NCBI RefSeq assembly: GCF_017883985.1
Contig: NZ_PRDG01000007.1
Span: 1 to 58,054 of the forward strand
Source of the DNA: Streptococcus oricebi
GTDB taxonomy: Bacteria > Bacillota > Bacilli > Lactobacillales > Streptococcaceae
DNA: 58,054 nt
Reading direction: 5' to 3'
Under the pieces are notes generated by a model. That model saw only the letters and a list, made by a program, of their open reading frames with translations, was not told where the DNA came from and searched no databases. Shown here in pieces: positions 1-8,728 of the stretch (its first letter is position 1; every line of letters starts with the position of its first letter). Position numbers and translations under genes: made by a program.

Positions 1-77
1 CCGAACACAGCAGTTAAGCCCTAGAACGCCGGAAGTAGTTGGGGGTTGCCCCCTGTGAGATATGGTAGTCGCTTAGC
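1..77 (+). rRNA. rrf: 5S ribosomal RNA, 3' part
   Basis: The window opens inside a 5S rRNA gene. The CCGAACACAGCAGTTAAGCC block and the 3' end GTAGTCGCTTAGC match the conserved 3' two thirds of Firmicute 5S rRNA. About 38 bases of the 5' end lie outside the window. It is the last rRNA gene of an rRNA operon that runs on into the tRNA cluster. Confidence 0.93.
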
Positions 78-83
78 AAATGA

Positions 84-103
84 GGAGTTCATTGATGAAC
101 TCC
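84..103 (+). other. Hairpin after 5S rRNA
   Basis: A perfect 9-bp inverted repeat (GGAGTTCAT, 2 nt, ATGAACTCC) lies just after the 5S gene. No T-run follows, so a processing hairpin is more likely than a terminator. The role is inferred. Confidence 0.5.
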
Positions 104-104
104 T

Positions 105-223
105 TCCCAAGGGAGTTTAGCTCAGCTAAGGAGAACGGAAGTTCGACTTTGTCGAAGCTGTAAGCAGCGCACGACAGGGAGCCAGCGAGTTAAACTTCCC
201 TCCCAAGGGAGTTTAGCTCAGCT
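105..223 (+). repeat. 23-bp direct repeat creating a partial tRNA-Val copy
   Basis: The same 23 bases (TCCCAAGGGAGTTTAG then CTCAGCT) occur at 105-127 and 201-223. The second copy is the start of the real tRNA-Val. The first copy has only the first 17 bases of the tRNA (111-127) and then diverges. The unit between the copies is 96 bp. Bases 111-123 can also pair with 187-200 (13 bp with one bulge), closing a 90-nt hairpin that holds a smaller TTCGAC/GTCGAA stem. Confidence 0.8.
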
Positions 224-279
224 GGGAGAGCATCTGCCTTACAAGCAGAGGGTCAGCGGTTCGATCCCGTTAACTCCCA
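207..279 (+). tRNA. tRNA-Val (TAC)
   Basis: Full cloverleaf with acceptor GGGAGTT/AACTCCC, discriminator A and anticodon TAC. The CCA end is not encoded. Confidence 0.97.
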
Positions 280-282
280 TTA

Positions 283-355
283 GGTCCCGTAGTGTAGCGG
301 TTATCACGTCGCCCTGTCACGGCGAAGATCGCGGGTTCGATTCCCGTCGGGACCG
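283..355 (+). tRNA. tRNA-Asp (GTC)
   Basis: Acceptor GGTCCCG/CGGGACC with discriminator G; anticodon GTC. No encoded CCA. Confidence 0.97.
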
Positions 356-409
356 TTAGGATGTCCTTAGGCATTTTGAGGTATCGGATAAGGTAATATT
401 CGGTAAATA

Positions 410-482
410 GACTCGTTAGCTCAGTTGGTAGAGCATTTGACTTTTAATCAAAGGGTCACTGGTTCGAGCCCAGTACGGGTCA
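410..482 (+). tRNA. tRNA-Lys (TTT)
   Basis: Acceptor GACTCGT/ACGGGTC with one wobble pair; anticodon TTT in a CTTTTAA loop. Confidence 0.96.
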
Positions 483-493
483 TATAGTAAGAA

Positions 494-576
494 GCGGGTG
501 TGGCGGAATTGGCAGACGCACCAGATTTAGGATCTGGCGCTTTCGTAGCGTGGGGGTTCAAGTCCCTTCACCCGCA
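494..576 (+). tRNA. tRNA-Leu (TAG)
   Basis: Class II tRNA with a long variable arm; acceptor GCGGGTG/CACCCGC; anticodon TAG. Confidence 0.96.
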
Positions 577-586
577 TAGGAAATGA

Positions 587-659
587 GCCGGCTTAGCTCA
601 GTTGGTAGAGCATCTGATTTGTAATCAGAGGGTCGCGTGTTCAAGTCATGTAGCCGGCA
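587..659 (+). tRNA. tRNA-Thr (TGT)
   Basis: Acceptor GCCGGCT/AGCCGGC; anticodon TGT in a TTTGTAA loop. Confidence 0.96.
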
Positions 660-679
660 TTTTTTTATAGGAAGAATAT

Positions 680-751
680 GCGAACGTAGTTCAGTGGTAG
701 AACATCACCTTGCCAAGGTGGGGGTCGCGGGTTCGAATCCCGTCGTTCGCT
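680..751 (+). tRNA. tRNA-Gly (GCC)
   Basis: Acceptor GCGAACG/CGTTCGC, discriminator T; anticodon GCC. Confidence 0.96.
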
Positions 752-756
752 TGGAG

Positions 757-842
757 GCCGGGGTGGCGGAACTGGCAGACGCACAGGACTTAAAATCCTG
801 CGATTGGTAACGATCGTACCGGTTCGATTCCGGTCCTCGGCA
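757..842 (+). tRNA. tRNA-Leu (TAA)
   Basis: Class II tRNA with a long variable arm; acceptor GCCGGGG/CCTCGGC; anticodon TAA. Confidence 0.95.
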
Positions 843-859
843 TAGCATGAATAAAAGAA

Positions 860-933
860 GCACCCTTAGCTCAACTGGATAGAGTACCTGACTACGAATC
901 AGGCGGTTAGAGGTTCGACTCCTCTAGGGTGCA
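860..933 (+). tRNA. tRNA-Arg (ACG)
   Basis: Acceptor GCACCCT/AGGGTGC; anticodon ACG, the A34 form read as inosine in bacteria. Confidence 0.96.
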
Positions 934-937
934 TATA

Positions 938-1011
938 CGGGAAGTAGCTCAGCTTGGTAGAGTACTTGGTTTGGGACCAAGGTGTCGCAGGTTCGAATCC
1001 TGTCTTCCCGA
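938..1011 (+). tRNA. tRNA-Pro (TGG)
   Basis: Acceptor CGGGAAG/CTTCCCG; anticodon TGG in a TTTGGGA loop. Confidence 0.96.
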
Positions 1012-1017
1012 TTATAT

Positions 1018-1091
1018 GGCGGTGTAGCTCAGCTGGCTAGAGCGTCCGGTTCATACCCGGGAGGTCGGGGGTTCGATCCCCTTCGCCGCTA
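1018..1091 (+). tRNA. tRNA-Met (CAT), probably elongator
   Basis: Acceptor GGCGGTG pairs with CGCCGCT including wobbles; anticodon CAT. The body resembles the Bacillus elongator tRNA-Met. Assignment among the three CAT genes here is by recalled similarity. Confidence 0.8.
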
Positions 1092-1108
1092 TGTTGTTTG
1101 ATCTTGTT

Positions 1109-1182
1109 GGACCTTTAGCTCAGCTGGTTAGAGCTCTCGGCTCATAACCGAGTGGTCGTAGGTTCAAGTCCTACAAGGTCCA
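1109..1182 (+). tRNA. tRNA with CAT anticodon, probably tRNA-Ile2
   Basis: Acceptor GGACCTT/AAGGTCC; anticodon CAT. The sequence resembles the Bacillus tRNA-Ile whose C34 is turned into lysidine by TilS to read AUA. Automatic tools would call it Met. Confidence 0.7.
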
Positions 1183-1196
1183 TACTTTGGATATTT

Positions 1197-1286
1197 GGAG
1201 GATTACCCAAGTCCGGCTGAAGGGAACGGTCTTGAAAACCGTCAGGCGTGTAAAAGCGTGCGTGGGTTCGAATCCCACATCCTCCT
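1197..1286 (+). tRNA. tRNA-Ser (TGA)
   Basis: Class II tRNA, 90 nt, long variable arm; acceptor GGAGGAT/ATCCTCC; anticodon TGA. Confidence 0.95.
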
Positions 1287-1299
1287 TAAGTAAGAATAG

Positions 1300-1373
<74 letters not shown>

Positions 1374-1378
1374 TCTTA

Positions 1379-1451
1379 GGCTCGGTAGCTCAGTTGGTAG
1401 AGCAATGGATTGAAGCTCCATGTGTCGGCGGTTCGATTCCGTCTCGCGCCA
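1379..1451 (+). tRNA. tRNA-Phe (GAA) with an acceptor-stem mismatch
   Basis: Anticodon GAA and normal D, anticodon and T arms. Acceptor GGCTCGG faces TCGCGCC, which leaves a T/C mismatch at the fourth pair (T1382 and C1447). As recalled, the usual streptococcal 3' strand has A at that place. Confidence 0.93.
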
Positions 1452-1460
1452 GTATCCTTA

Positions 1461-1531
1461 GCGGGTGTAGTTTAGTGGTAAAACTACAGCCTTCCAAGCT
1501 GTTGTCGCGAGTTCGATTCTCGTCACCCGCT
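1461..1531 (+). tRNA. tRNA-Gly (TCC)
   Basis: Acceptor GCGGGTG/CACCCGC, discriminator T; anticodon TCC. Confidence 0.96.
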
Positions 1532-1568
1532 TTGAACGATTGTTCATACCAAGTTTTTTGCAAAACTT

Positions 1569-1642
<74 letters not shown>

Positions 1643-1658
1643 TTAAATATTATATTTT

Positions 1659-1746
1659 GGAGAATTACTCAAGAGGCTGAAGAGGACGGTTTGCTAAATC
1701 GTTAGGTCGGGTAACTGGCGCGGGGGTTCGAATCCCCCATTCTCCG
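1659..1746 (+). tRNA. tRNA-Ser (GCT)
   Basis: Class II tRNA, 88 nt; acceptor GGAGAAT/ATTCTCC, discriminator G; anticodon GCT. Last tRNA of the cluster. Confidence 0.95.
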
Positions 1747-1752
1747 TAGTTT

Positions 1753-1780
1753 AGGAGCGTAGCTTTGGCTATCTCCTTTT
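1753..1780 (+). terminator. Terminator of the rRNA/tRNA operon
   Basis: AGGAG and TAGC pair with GCTA and CTCCT around a TTTG loop, followed by TTTTC. It sits directly after the last tRNA. Confidence 0.65.
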
Positions 1781-1793
1781 CTTGTATCGCGTT

Positions 1794-1822
1794 TTGGTTG
1801 AGATATCTTAAAATTCTATAGA
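1794..1822 (+). promoter_or_regulatory. Possible mreC promoter
   Basis: TTGGTT, 17 nt, TATAGA lies 34 nt before the mreC start. Both hexamers are imperfect. Confidence 0.35.
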
Positions 1823-1855
1823 TATTGTTGATGTTTTAGTAGAAACGACTATCTT

Positions 1856-2671
1856 ATGAATAAATTTAAAAAATCTAAATTTCTTATTCTTATCTTTGTT
1901 TTGGTTTTGACAACATCGGGCCTTTTGATGACAACCTATTCGACCTGGCTAGTTACCAATACTGCCAATCTGGTCTCTATGGTTGATGGGCTAGTTGCTA
2001 AGCCTTTTAATTTTATAGCAGCTCGTAAGGCGGATCTAACTGACTTGCTTCACACTTATAAAGAAAATGAGCTTCTGAAGAAAAGCTTGTATAGTTTGGA
2101 AGAAAAAAGCAATCAAGCAGACTCTCTGAAAGATGAAAATAAGCAATTACGTCAGCTTTTGGAGATGAAAGATATAGCTGCTAACAGGACTAGTCTGGCA
2201 GCTGATGTGATTGCTCGGACTCCTGCTAGTTGGCGAAATGAACTGACTGTTAATGCGGGTTCGGATAAGCAAGTTAATGCCAATATGCTAGTAGTTGCTA
2301 ATGGAGGCTTGGTCGGTAGTGTTGAACAGGTGGCTAGTCACTCCAGTCGAGTCAATTTATTGACCAATAAGGAGAACACAGATAACATATCTGTTAGTAT
2401 AAAGACGGGTTCTAAGGTTGTCTATGGGATTATCACTGGTTATAGTGAGGAAAAATCAGCCTTTATCATCAGTCAATTAAATAGTGCTGACCAGATTAAA
2501 AATGGGGATAAGGTGACAACTAGTGGTTTGGGAGCCTATACAGCTGCCGATATACCGGTTGGTGAGGTGAGTGCCATGTCAGAGGGAGATGATCACTTGA
2601 CCAAGAAAATATATGTAAAACCGAGTGCAGACTTATCTGATATTCGTGTAGTAATGTTAGTGGGGACTTAG
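1856..2671 (+). CDS. mreC: Rod shape-determining protein MreC
   Basis: A 271-residue MreC, a scaffold for side-wall (in streptococci, peripheral) peptidoglycan synthesis that works with MreD and penicillin-binding proteins. The N-terminus is short and basic (MNKFKKSKF), then one membrane segment (about residues 9-31). A coiled coil (about 65-105, KENELLKKSLYSLEEKSNQ) leads to the extracellular beta domain, with the MreC-type stretch MLVVANGGLVGSVEQV and a C-terminal SADLSDIRVVMLVG. Length fits the family. The start has no clear ribosome site, but the TM follows it directly. mreD begins one base after the stop, so the two are co-transcribed. No mreB is adjacent, as expected in streptococci. 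Confidence 0.93.
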   Translation: MNKFKKSKFLILIFVLVLTTSGLLMTTYSTWLVTNTANLVSMVDGLVAKPFNFIAARKADLTDLLHTYKENELLKKSLYSLEEKSNQADSLKDENKQLRQLLEMKDIAANRTSLAADVIARTPASWRNELTVNAGSDKQVNANMLVVANGGLVGSVEQVASHSSRVNLLTNKENTDNISVSIKTGSKVVYGIITGYSEEKSAFIISQLNSADQIKNGDKVTTSGLGAYTAADIPVGEVSAMSEGDDHLTKKIYVKPSADLSDIRVVMLVGT

Positions 2672-2672
2672 T

Positions 2673-3173
2673 ATGCGTATTCTTCGAGAAAATCTTTGGC
2701 TTCCGCTTGTTCTTTTCTTGGCCATGCTTGTGGATGGACAGATTGCAACCGCATTGGCAAACTTACTTCCACTGAATTGGCATCTGGTTAGTCACTTGCT
2801 CCTCATCTTGATGCTTTTTACCTCCATTGAGCTGGCAGATTTAACTAATTTTTCAGTCTTTGTCATCATTGGTTTTCTCTATGATGCTTATTATTTCCAT
2901 GTCATCGGGATTGCTACCATGATTATGCCCCTGCTGACTCTACTGGTTCTTAAGTTAAATACCATTATGATGTCCAATCGTTGGACTAGATTACTAGCTG
3001 TCTTGGTCCTAGTCTTTCTTTTTGAATTATCATCCTTTTTATTGGCTAGCTTTTTGCAGCTGGTCAATATGGATTTGGGTCTCTTTATCGTCTATAGCTT
3101 GGCTCCCTCAATGCTCTTTAATGGAGGATTACTCCTCTTTTTACAGCCTCTTTTAGAGAAAATTTATTTATGA
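2673..3173 (+). CDS. mreD: Rod shape-determining protein MreD
   Basis: A 166-residue, very hydrophobic protein with about five membrane segments and almost no soluble part. MreD is the integral membrane partner of MreC in peripheral cell-wall growth. The ATG follows the mreC stop by one base, so translation is probably coupled; a weak GGGGA lies inside the end of mreC. Sequence is poorly conserved in this family, and the call rests on size, topology and position after mreC. A terminator follows the stop. Confidence 0.88.
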   Translation: MRILRENLWLPLVLFLAMLVDGQIATALANLLPLNWHLVSHLLLILMLFTSIELADLTNFSVFVIIGFLYDAYYFHVIGIATMIMPLLTLLVLKLNTIMMSNRWTRLLAVLVLVFLFELSSFLLASFLQLVNMDLGLFIVYSLAPSMLFNGGLLLFLQPLLEKIYL

Positions 3174-3190
3174 TGAATAAGAAATAGAAA

Positions 3191-3207
3191 TGTAATAAAG
3201 GCGTAAC
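3191..3207 (+). promoter_or_regulatory. WalR/VicR-like box before pcsB
   Basis: TGTAAT, 5 nt, CGTAAC fits the known WalR consensus TGTWAH-N5-TGTWAH except one base. It ends 5 nt upstream of the pcsB -35 hexamer, a suitable place for activation, and overlaps the mreD terminator stem. WalRK control of pcsB is established in pneumococcus; for this site it is inferred. Confidence 0.55.
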
Positions 3208-3227
3208 ATATCTTGCGCCTTTTTTTG
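3197..3227 (+). terminator. Terminator after mreD
   Basis: AAAGGCG ... CGCCTTT stem with a 12-nt loop followed by a T-run (3220-3226). Confidence 0.8.
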
Positions 3228-3240
3228 TTATACTTATAAT
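3213..3240 (+). promoter_or_regulatory. pcsB promoter
   Basis: TTGCGC (3213-3218), 16 nt, perfect TATAAT (3235-3240). The -35 overlaps the 3' arm of the preceding terminator. Confidence 0.65.
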
Positions 3241-3272
3241 TGTCTTATTGGAAAAAGGGGTATATATTTTTT

Positions 3273-4508
3273 ATGAAGAAAAAATTATTAACATCATTTT
3301 TATTAAGTACGGTTGTTCTTGCTCAAGGAGCGGGACTTGTAAGTGTTCAAGCGGACAGTACTGATGATAAAATTGCTGCACAGGACAGCAAAATCAATAA
3401 CCTTACTTCACAACAACAGGCTGCTCAAGCTCAAGTTGATGAAATTCAAGGTCAAGTATCAGCTATTCAAACTGAAAAAGATAAATTACAAGCTGAAAAT
3501 GATAAATTAACTGAAGAATCAGCAAAACTTGCTTCAGAAATTGAAGAACTTTCAAAAAATATTGTTGCTCGTAACGAGTCTTTGGCTAACCAAGCTCGTA
3601 GCGCTCAAACTAGTGGTACTGCTACTAGCTACATCAACACTATTATCAACTCTAAGTCTGTAACCGAAGCTATCTCTCGTGTATCAGCTATGAGTGAAAT
3701 TGTAGCTGCTAACAACAAAATGTTGGAGCAACAAAAGACTGATAAAGAAGCTATCGCTGAAAAGCAAGTTGCTAACAATGAAGCAATCAACACAGTCATT
3801 GCTAACCAACAAACTCTTGCTGACAATGAAAAAGCTTTGACAACTAAACAGGCTGAATTGAAGGCTGCTCAGTTGTCACTTGCAGCTGAAAAAGCAAGTG
3901 CTGAAGGTGAAAAGAATGCCTTGTTAGAGCAAAAGGCAGCAGCTCAAAAAGCAGCTGAAGAAGCGGCAGCTAAGGAAGCAGCCTACAAGGCTGAAGAAGC
4001 AGCTAAGGCTCAAGCTATTCAAGCATCTGGAAACACTGACTTGGCGGCACAAGTTCAAGCAGTTAACAATGGTGGTTCTCAAGCAGTCGCAGCACCTTCT
4101 GTAACTGTTTCTCAACCTTCAACTTATTCTGCACCTGCAGCACCAGCTGCTACTAGCCGTCCAGTGTACAGCTCAAATGCTTCATCTTATCCAGTTGGTC
4201 AATGTACTTGGGGTGCTAAGACACTAGCTCCTTGGGCTGGAGATTACTGGGGTAATGGTGCTCAATGGGGAGCGAGTGCGGCAGCAGCAGGTTTCCGTAC
4301 AGGTTCTACTCCTCAAGTTGGAGCGATTATTTCTTGGAATGACGGTGGATATGGTCACGTAGCGGTTGTTACAGCTGTTCAATCTGCTTCAAGTATCCAA
4401 GTATCTGAAGCTAACTATGCAGGTAACCAAAGTATCGGTAACTACCGTGGTTGGTTTAACCCGGCAGCAGCAGGTCAAGGTTCATTCACTTACATTTATC
4501 CAAACTAA
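3273..4508 (+). CDS. pcsB: Secreted CHAP-domain cell-division hydrolase, PcsB-like
   Basis: A 411-residue secreted peptidoglycan hydrolase of the PcsB type, which splits septal wall and in pneumococcus is activated by FtsEX. Order: signal peptide (residues 1-27, MKKKLLTSF to SVQA), a long coiled coil (about 30-230), an Ala/Lys/Glu-rich stretch, a Pro/Ser/Ala linker, and a C-terminal CHAP domain with catalytic Cys in VGQCTWGAK (about 311) and His in YGHVAVVT (about 362). I chose ATG 3273, not the upstream TTG at 3240, because 3240 lies in the -10 hexamer and 3273 starts the signal peptide. The GGGG ribosome site is 12 nt upstream, rather far. Probably controlled by WalRK. Confidence 0.92.
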   Translation: MKKKLLTSFLLSTVVLAQGAGLVSVQADSTDDKIAAQDSKINNLTSQQQAAQAQVDEIQGQVSAIQTEKDKLQAENDKLTEESAKLASEIEELSKNIVARNESLANQARSAQTSGTATSYINTIINSKSVTEAISRVSAMSEIVAANNKMLEQQKTDKEAIAEKQVANNEAINTVIANQQTLADNEKALTTKQAELKAAQLSLAAEKASAEGEKNALLEQKAAAQKAAEEAAAKEAAYKAEEAAKAQAIQASGNTDLAAQVQAVNNGGSQAVAAPSVTVSQPSTYSAPAAPAATSRPVYSSNASSYPVGQCTWGAKTLAPWAGDYWGNGAQWGASAAAAGFRTGSTPQVGAIISWNDGGYGHVAVVTAVQSASSIQVSEANYAGNQSIGNYRGWFNPAAAGQGSFTYIYPN

Positions 4509-4553
4509 AAAGACTTTTGATGGCAGTTTTTCTAAACTTGCATCCAAGGTCTG

Positions 4554-4590
4554 GAGAGGGCTAAATAGCACCTCTCTTTTTTTCTCTTTT
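4554..4590 (+). terminator. Terminator after pcsB
   Basis: GAGAGG ... CCTCTC stem with a long T-rich tail. Confidence 0.85.
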
Positions 4591-4614
4591 GTGTGATTGA
4601 CTTTTATTTTTAAT

Positions 4615-4643
4615 TTGAAAAATTAGGAAAAAAGCGCTAAAAT
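4615..4643 (+). promoter_or_regulatory. prs promoter
   Basis: TTGAAA, 17 nt, TAAAAT. Transcription should begin near 4650, which excludes the upstream ATG at 4649 as the start. Confidence 0.7.
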
Positions 4644-4672
4644 GATAGATGAATAAAAGTTCGGAGGAAGTC

Positions 4673-5641
4673 ATGTCATTTTCTGATTTAAAGCTCTTTG
4701 CCCTCTCTTCTAATCAAGACTTGGCCCAACGTGTTGCTAAAGGGATTGGGATTGAGCTTGGCAAGGCCACAGTTCGTCAGTTTTCGGATGGGGAGATTCA
4801 GGTTAATATTGAAGAATCGATTCGTGGGAAACATGTTTTTATTTTGCAGTCTACCAGCTCACCAGTCAATGATAACTTGATGGAAATCTTGATTATGGTT
4901 GATGCGCTTAAGCGGGCTAGTGCAGAGTCTATCAATGTAGTGATGCCTTACTATGGTTATGCTCGCCAGGATCGTAAGGCTCGAGCAAGAGAGCCCATTA
5001 CTTCTAAGTTAGTCGCTAATATGCTGGAAATTGCGGGTGTAAATCGACTCCTGACCATTGATTTGCATGCGGCGCAAATCCAAGGTTTCTTTGATATTCC
5101 TGTAGATCACTTGATGGGTGCTCCTTTGATTGCTGATTATTTTGAACGCCGGGGGATGACAGGGAGTGACTTTGTGGTGGTCAGTCCTGACCATGGTGGA
5201 GTGACTCGGGCCCGTAAATTGGCTGAATTTTTGAAAACTCCGATTGCAATCATTGACAAACGTAGAAGTGTCGATAAGATGAATACAAGTGAGGTCATGA
5301 ATATCATCGGTCAAATCAAGGGCAAGACCTGCATCTTGATTGATGACATGATTGATACGGCTGGTACTATTTGTCATGCGGCAGATGCCCTGGCTGAGGC
5401 AGGAGCTGTTGAGGTTTATGCTAGTTGTACTCATCCAGTCCTATCTGGTCCAGCTATGGATAACATCAGTCGGTCAGCTATTAAGAAATTAGTTGTTTTA
5501 GATACTATTTACTTGCCAGAGGAAAACCTGATTGACAAGATTGAACAAATTTCGATTGCTGAATTATTGTCGGATGCCATTATTCGGATTCATGAGAAAC
5601 GGCCTTTATCTCCCTTGTTTGAAATTGGCAAGGCCCGTTAA
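4673..5641 (+). CDS. prs: Ribose-phosphate pyrophosphokinase
   Basis: A 322-residue PRPP synthetase: ribose 5-phosphate + ATP to PRPP + AMP. PRPP feeds the pur genes downstream and is the known effector of PurR. Visible are the ATP-binding [15 protein letters not shown] segment, the metal-binding [21 protein letters not shown] region, the flexible-loop DKRR and the PRPP loop [17 protein letters not shown] 4673 is preferred over 4649 because GGAGGA lies 5 nt before it and the protein then starts [10 protein letters not shown] like other streptococcal Prs. It is monocistronic, with its own promoter and terminator. Streptococci often carry a second prs elsewhere. Confidence 0.95.
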   Translation: MSFSDLKLFALSSNQDLAQRVAKGIGIELGKATVRQFSDGEIQVNIEESIRGKHVFILQSTSSPVNDNLMEILIMVDALKRASAESINVVMPYYGYARQDRKARAREPITSKLVANMLEIAGVNRLLTIDLHAAQIQGFFDIPVDHLMGAPLIADYFERRGMTGSDFVVVSPDHGGVTRARKLAEFLKTPIAIIDKRRSVDKMNTSEVMNIIGQIKGKTCILIDDMIDTAGTICHAADALAEAGAVEVYASCTHPVLSGPAMDNISRSAIKKLVVLDTIYLPEENLIDKIEQISIAELLSDAIIRIHEKRPLSPLFEIGKAR

Positions 5642-5674
5642 GACTCTGATTTAATTTATTTGAATAGATGATGG

Positions 5675-5706
5675 AGAGATTGAGTAGGACTTAATCTCTT
5701 TTTCTG
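5675..5706 (+). terminator. Terminator after prs
   Basis: AGAGATT ... AATCTCT stem with an 11-nt loop, then TTTTTC. Confidence 0.8.
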
Positions 5707-5723
5707 GTCTGGGATTGGGCTTT

Positions 5724-5752
5724 TTGCTATCCTTTTCCTTTTATAGTATAAT
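5724..5752 (+). promoter_or_regulatory. Promoter of the araT-recO-plsX-acp operon
   Basis: TTGCTA, 17 nt, TATAAT. The genes downstream overlap or abut as far as 8973. Confidence 0.7.
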
Positions 5753-5779
5753 GTTTCTAAAAGATTTTTGAGGTGGGAA

Positions 5780-6964
5780 ATGGATTTAACGAAGCGTTTT
5801 AACAAAAATTTGGAAAAAATCGAAATTTCGATGATTCGACAATTTGATCAAGCAATTTCCCAGATTCCTGGTGTCTTACGCTTGACCTTGGGGGAGCCTG
5901 ACTTTACAACTCCAGGACATGTAAAGGAGGCAGCCAAGGAGGCAATCGATGCTAATCAGAGCCACTATACTGGAATGAGCGGGCTCTTAGACTTGCGACA
6001 GGCAGCTAGCGACTTTGTCAAGGAAAAATACAATCTCCACTACAATCCAGAAAATGAAATTCTGGTGACTATTGGGGCGACAGAGGCCCTATCGGCAACT
6101 TTGACGGCTATCTTGGAAGAGGGGGATGTGGTATTACTTCCAGCACCGGCCTATCCAGGTTATGAGCCGATTGTAAATCTGGTTGGGGCAGAAATTGTTG
6201 AGATTGACACTAGATCCAATGACTTTGTATTAACTCCGGAAAGATTGGAGGAGGCTATTCTGGAGCAGGGAGAGTGCCTCAAGGCTGTCATTTTGAATTA
6301 TCCGGCTAATCCGACAGGGGTGACCTACTCTAGACAGGAAATCAAGGATTTGGCGGCCGTTCTGGCCAAGTATGAAATCTTTGTGGTCTGTGATGAGGTT
6401 TATTCGGAGTTAACCTATACCGGGCAAGCTCATGTTTCTTTGGCTGAATTTTTGCCTGAACAGGCGATTGTTATCAATGGTCTGTCTAAATCCCATGCCA
6501 TGACTGGCTGGCGTTTGGGCTTTATCTTTGCTCCTGCTCCCCTAACTGCCCAATTGATTAAGAGTCACCAGTACTTGGTGACAGCGGCAGCGACCATGGT
6601 TCAATTTGCGGGAATTGAGGCCCTAACAGTTGGAAAAAATGATGCTGAACCGATGAAGTTGGAATATATTAAGCGCAGGGACTACATCATTGAGCGGATG
6701 ACTAAACTAGGCTTTAAGATTATCAAACCTGACGGGGCTTTTTATATCTTTGCCAAAATTCCTGCGGCCTACAATCAGGATTCTTTCGCCTTTTTAAAGG
6801 ACTTTGCACAGAAGAAGGCAGTGGCCTTCATTCCTGGAGTGGCTTTTGGTCAGTATGGTGAGGGCTATATTCGCCTGTCTTATGCTGCTAGCATGGAGAC
6901 CATTGAGGAAGCCCTAAATCGTTTGGAGGAATACTTGGAGGAAGATGCTAAAATCGCTGACTAG
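5780..6964 (+). CDS. araT: Pyridoxal-phosphate aminotransferase, AraT-like
   Basis: A 394-residue fold-type I class I/II aminotransferase that moves amino groups between amino acids and 2-oxo acids; its position before recO matches the streptococcal aromatic aminotransferase AraT. Motifs: substrate/PLP segment [27 protein letters not shown], the Asp that binds the pyridine nitrogen in [11 protein letters not shown], the Schiff-base Lys in [14 protein letters not shown], and Arg in the C-terminal [10 protein letters not shown] 5780 is chosen because AGGTGG is 3 nt upstream; the longer TTG start at 5768 lacks a ribosome site. The exact substrate is inferred from synteny. Confidence 0.88.
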   Translation: MDLTKRFNKNLEKIEISMIRQFDQAISQIPGVLRLTLGEPDFTTPGHVKEAAKEAIDANQSHYTGMSGLLDLRQAASDFVKEKYNLHYNPENEILVTIGATEALSATLTAILEEGDVVLLPAPAYPGYEPIVNLVGAEIVEIDTRSNDFVLTPERLEEAILEQGECLKAVILNYPANPTGVTYSRQEIKDLAAVLAKYEIFVVCDEVYSELTYTGQAHVSLAEFLPEQAIVINGLSKSHAMTGWRLGFIFAPAPLTAQLIKSHQYLVTAAATMVQFAGIEALTVGKNDAEPMKLEYIKRRDYIIERMTKLGFKIIKPDGAFYIFAKIPAAYNQDSFAFLKDFAQKKAVAFIPGVAFGQYGEGYIRLSYAASMETIEEALNRLEEYLEEDAKIAD

Positions 6965-7727
6965 TAAGGGGCTGGTTCTCTACAATCGAAATTTTCGTGA
7001 AGATGATAAGCTGGTCAAAATTTTTACAGAGCAGGCTGGTAAGCGAATGTTTTTCGTGAAACATGCGGCCAAGTCCAAGTTAAGTCCAATTATTCAACCC
7101 TTGACGGCGGCTGATTTATTGATCAAGGTCAATGATGAGGGGTTGAGCTATATTGAGGATTACCAGGCTGCCAAGACCTTCAAGCGGATTAACAACGACC
7201 TCTTTTGCCTGGCCTATGCTAGCTATGTCGCTGCCCTAGCAGATGCTAGTATCCAGGATAATCAAAGGGATCCGGCCCTGTTTGCTTTTTTAGAAAAAAC
7301 TTTGGACTTGATGGAGCAGGGCCTGGACTATGAGGTTTTGACCAATATTTTTGAAATTCAAATTCTGTCGCGCTTCGGTGTTCAATTAAACCTGCATGAC
7401 TGTGCCTTTTGTCATCGGGCCAATCTAGCCTTTGATTTTTCCTTTAAATATGGCGGGGTCTTATGTCCAGCCCATTATCATCAGGATGAGCGACGTTGCC
7501 ATCTCAATCCCAATGTTTTATTTTTATTGGATCAATTTCAGGCTGTGGAATTCGATGATTTGGAGACCATCTCGCTCAAGGCAGACATTAAGCAGGAATT
7601 ACGCCAATTTATCGACCTACTGTATGATGAGTATGTCGGTCTTCACTTAAAATCCAAGAAATTCATTGATTCCCTGGGAGACTGGGGAACTATCTTAAAA
7701 AATCGTCAAGATAAGGAGTCACTATGA
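6945..7727 (+). CDS. recO: DNA repair protein RecO
   Basis: A 260-residue RecO, which with RecR loads RecA on SSB-coated single strands in RecFOR repair. The N-terminal OB-fold (about 1-80, [20 protein letters not shown]) leads to a helical domain with a CAFC ... C zinc-like cluster near residues 150-175. It closely resembles pneumococcal RecO. The start overlaps the end of araT by 20 bases and has GGAGGA 5 nt upstream. The stop overlaps plsX (ATGA). Confidence 0.94.
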   Translation: MLKSLTSKGLVLYNRNFREDDKLVKIFTEQAGKRMFFVKHAAKSKLSPIIQPLTAADLLIKVNDEGLSYIEDYQAAKTFKRINNDLFCLAYASYVAALADASIQDNQRDPALFAFLEKTLDLMEQGLDYEVLTNIFEIQILSRFGVQLNLHDCAFCHRANLAFDFSFKYGGVLCPAHYHQDERRCHLNPNVLFLLDQFQAVEFDDLETISLKADIKQELRQFIDLLYDEYVGLHLKSKKFIDSLGDWGTILKNRQDKESL

Positions 7728-8728
7728 AAAAAATCGCCATTGATGCTATGGGAGGGGATCATGCCCCTCAAGCTCTGGTGGAGGGAGCTAATCAGGCTCT
7801 GGAGAAGTTTTCGGATATCGAGCTTATTTTATATGGGGATGAGGAGCAAATCAAACCGCTCCTCAAGGCCCGGGAGCGGGTATCCATTGTCCATACCAAG
7901 GAGAAGATTCAGTCGGACGATGAGCCAACTAAGGCCATCCGCAAGAAAAAAGAGGCCAGTATGGTTTTGGCGGCCAAGGCTGTCAAGAATGGTGAGGCGG
8001 ATGCAGTTTTATCTGCTGGTAATACGGGAGCTCTCTTGGCTGCGGGCTTCTTCATTATCGGTCGGATTAAGCAGATTGATCGACCAGGCCTGATGTCGAC
8101 CTTGCCGACTGTGGATGGGCGAGGCTTTGATATGCTAGATTTGGGGGCTAATGCTGAAAATACCGCCCACCACTTGCACCAGTATGCGATCCTGGGGAGT
8201 TTTTATGCCAAGCATGTCCGAGGGATTGAGCGGCCTCGGATCGGTCTTTTAAATAATGGAACAGAAAGCAGCAAGGGGGACCCCTTGCGTAAGGAAACTT
8301 ATGAGCTTCTGACCAATGATTCTGCTATCAATTTTGTGGGCAATGTCGAGGCGCGGGATTTGATGTCTGGCGTGGCCGATGTTGTTGTGACAGATGGTTT
8401 TACGGGCAATGCTGTGCTCAAATCCATCGAGGGGACAGCCATGAGTATCATGGGGCAACTCAAGAAGTCAATTTTAGCTGGCGGTCTGAAAGCCAAAATA
8501 GGCGCCCTCTTACTCAAGGATAGTTTGAAAGATTTAAAGCAGAGTTTGGACTATTCAGATGCAGGGGGGGCAGTTTTGTTTGGGCTTAAGGCGCCTGTGG
8601 TCAAGACCCATGGCTCTAGTGATGCCAAGGCTGTTTTCAGCACCATTGCTCAAATTAGGACCATGTTAGAGTCCGATGTTGTGGGCAAGTCGGTTGTAGA
8701 ATTTTCAAAAGAGGTAGAGGAAAAATGA
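7724..8728 (+). CDS. plsX: Phosphate acyltransferase PlsX
   Basis: A 334-residue PlsX that converts acyl-ACP and phosphate to acyl-phosphate and ACP, the first step of the PlsX/PlsY route to phosphatidic acid. It is a peripheral membrane enzyme. The family start [16 protein letters not shown], the central [12 protein letters not shown] and late [13 protein letters not shown] are all present, at normal length. It is in an ATGA overlap with recO upstream and an ATGA overlap with the acyl carrier protein gene downstream, its functional partner. Confidence 0.96.
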   Translation: MKKIAIDAMGGDHAPQALVEGANQALEKFSDIELILYGDEEQIKPLLKARERVSIVHTKEKIQSDDEPTKAIRKKKEASMVLAAKAVKNGEADAVLSAGNTGALLAAGFFIIGRIKQIDRPGLMSTLPTVDGRGFDMLDLGANAENTAHHLHQYAILGSFYAKHVRGIERPRIGLLNNGTESSKGDPLRKETYELLTNDSAINFVGNVEARDLMSGVADVVVTDGFTGNAVLKSIEGTAMSIMGQLKKSILAGGLKAKIGALLLKDSLKDLKQSLDYSDAGGAVLFGLKAPVVKTHGSSDAKAVFSTIAQIRTMLESDVVGKSVVEFSKEVEEK

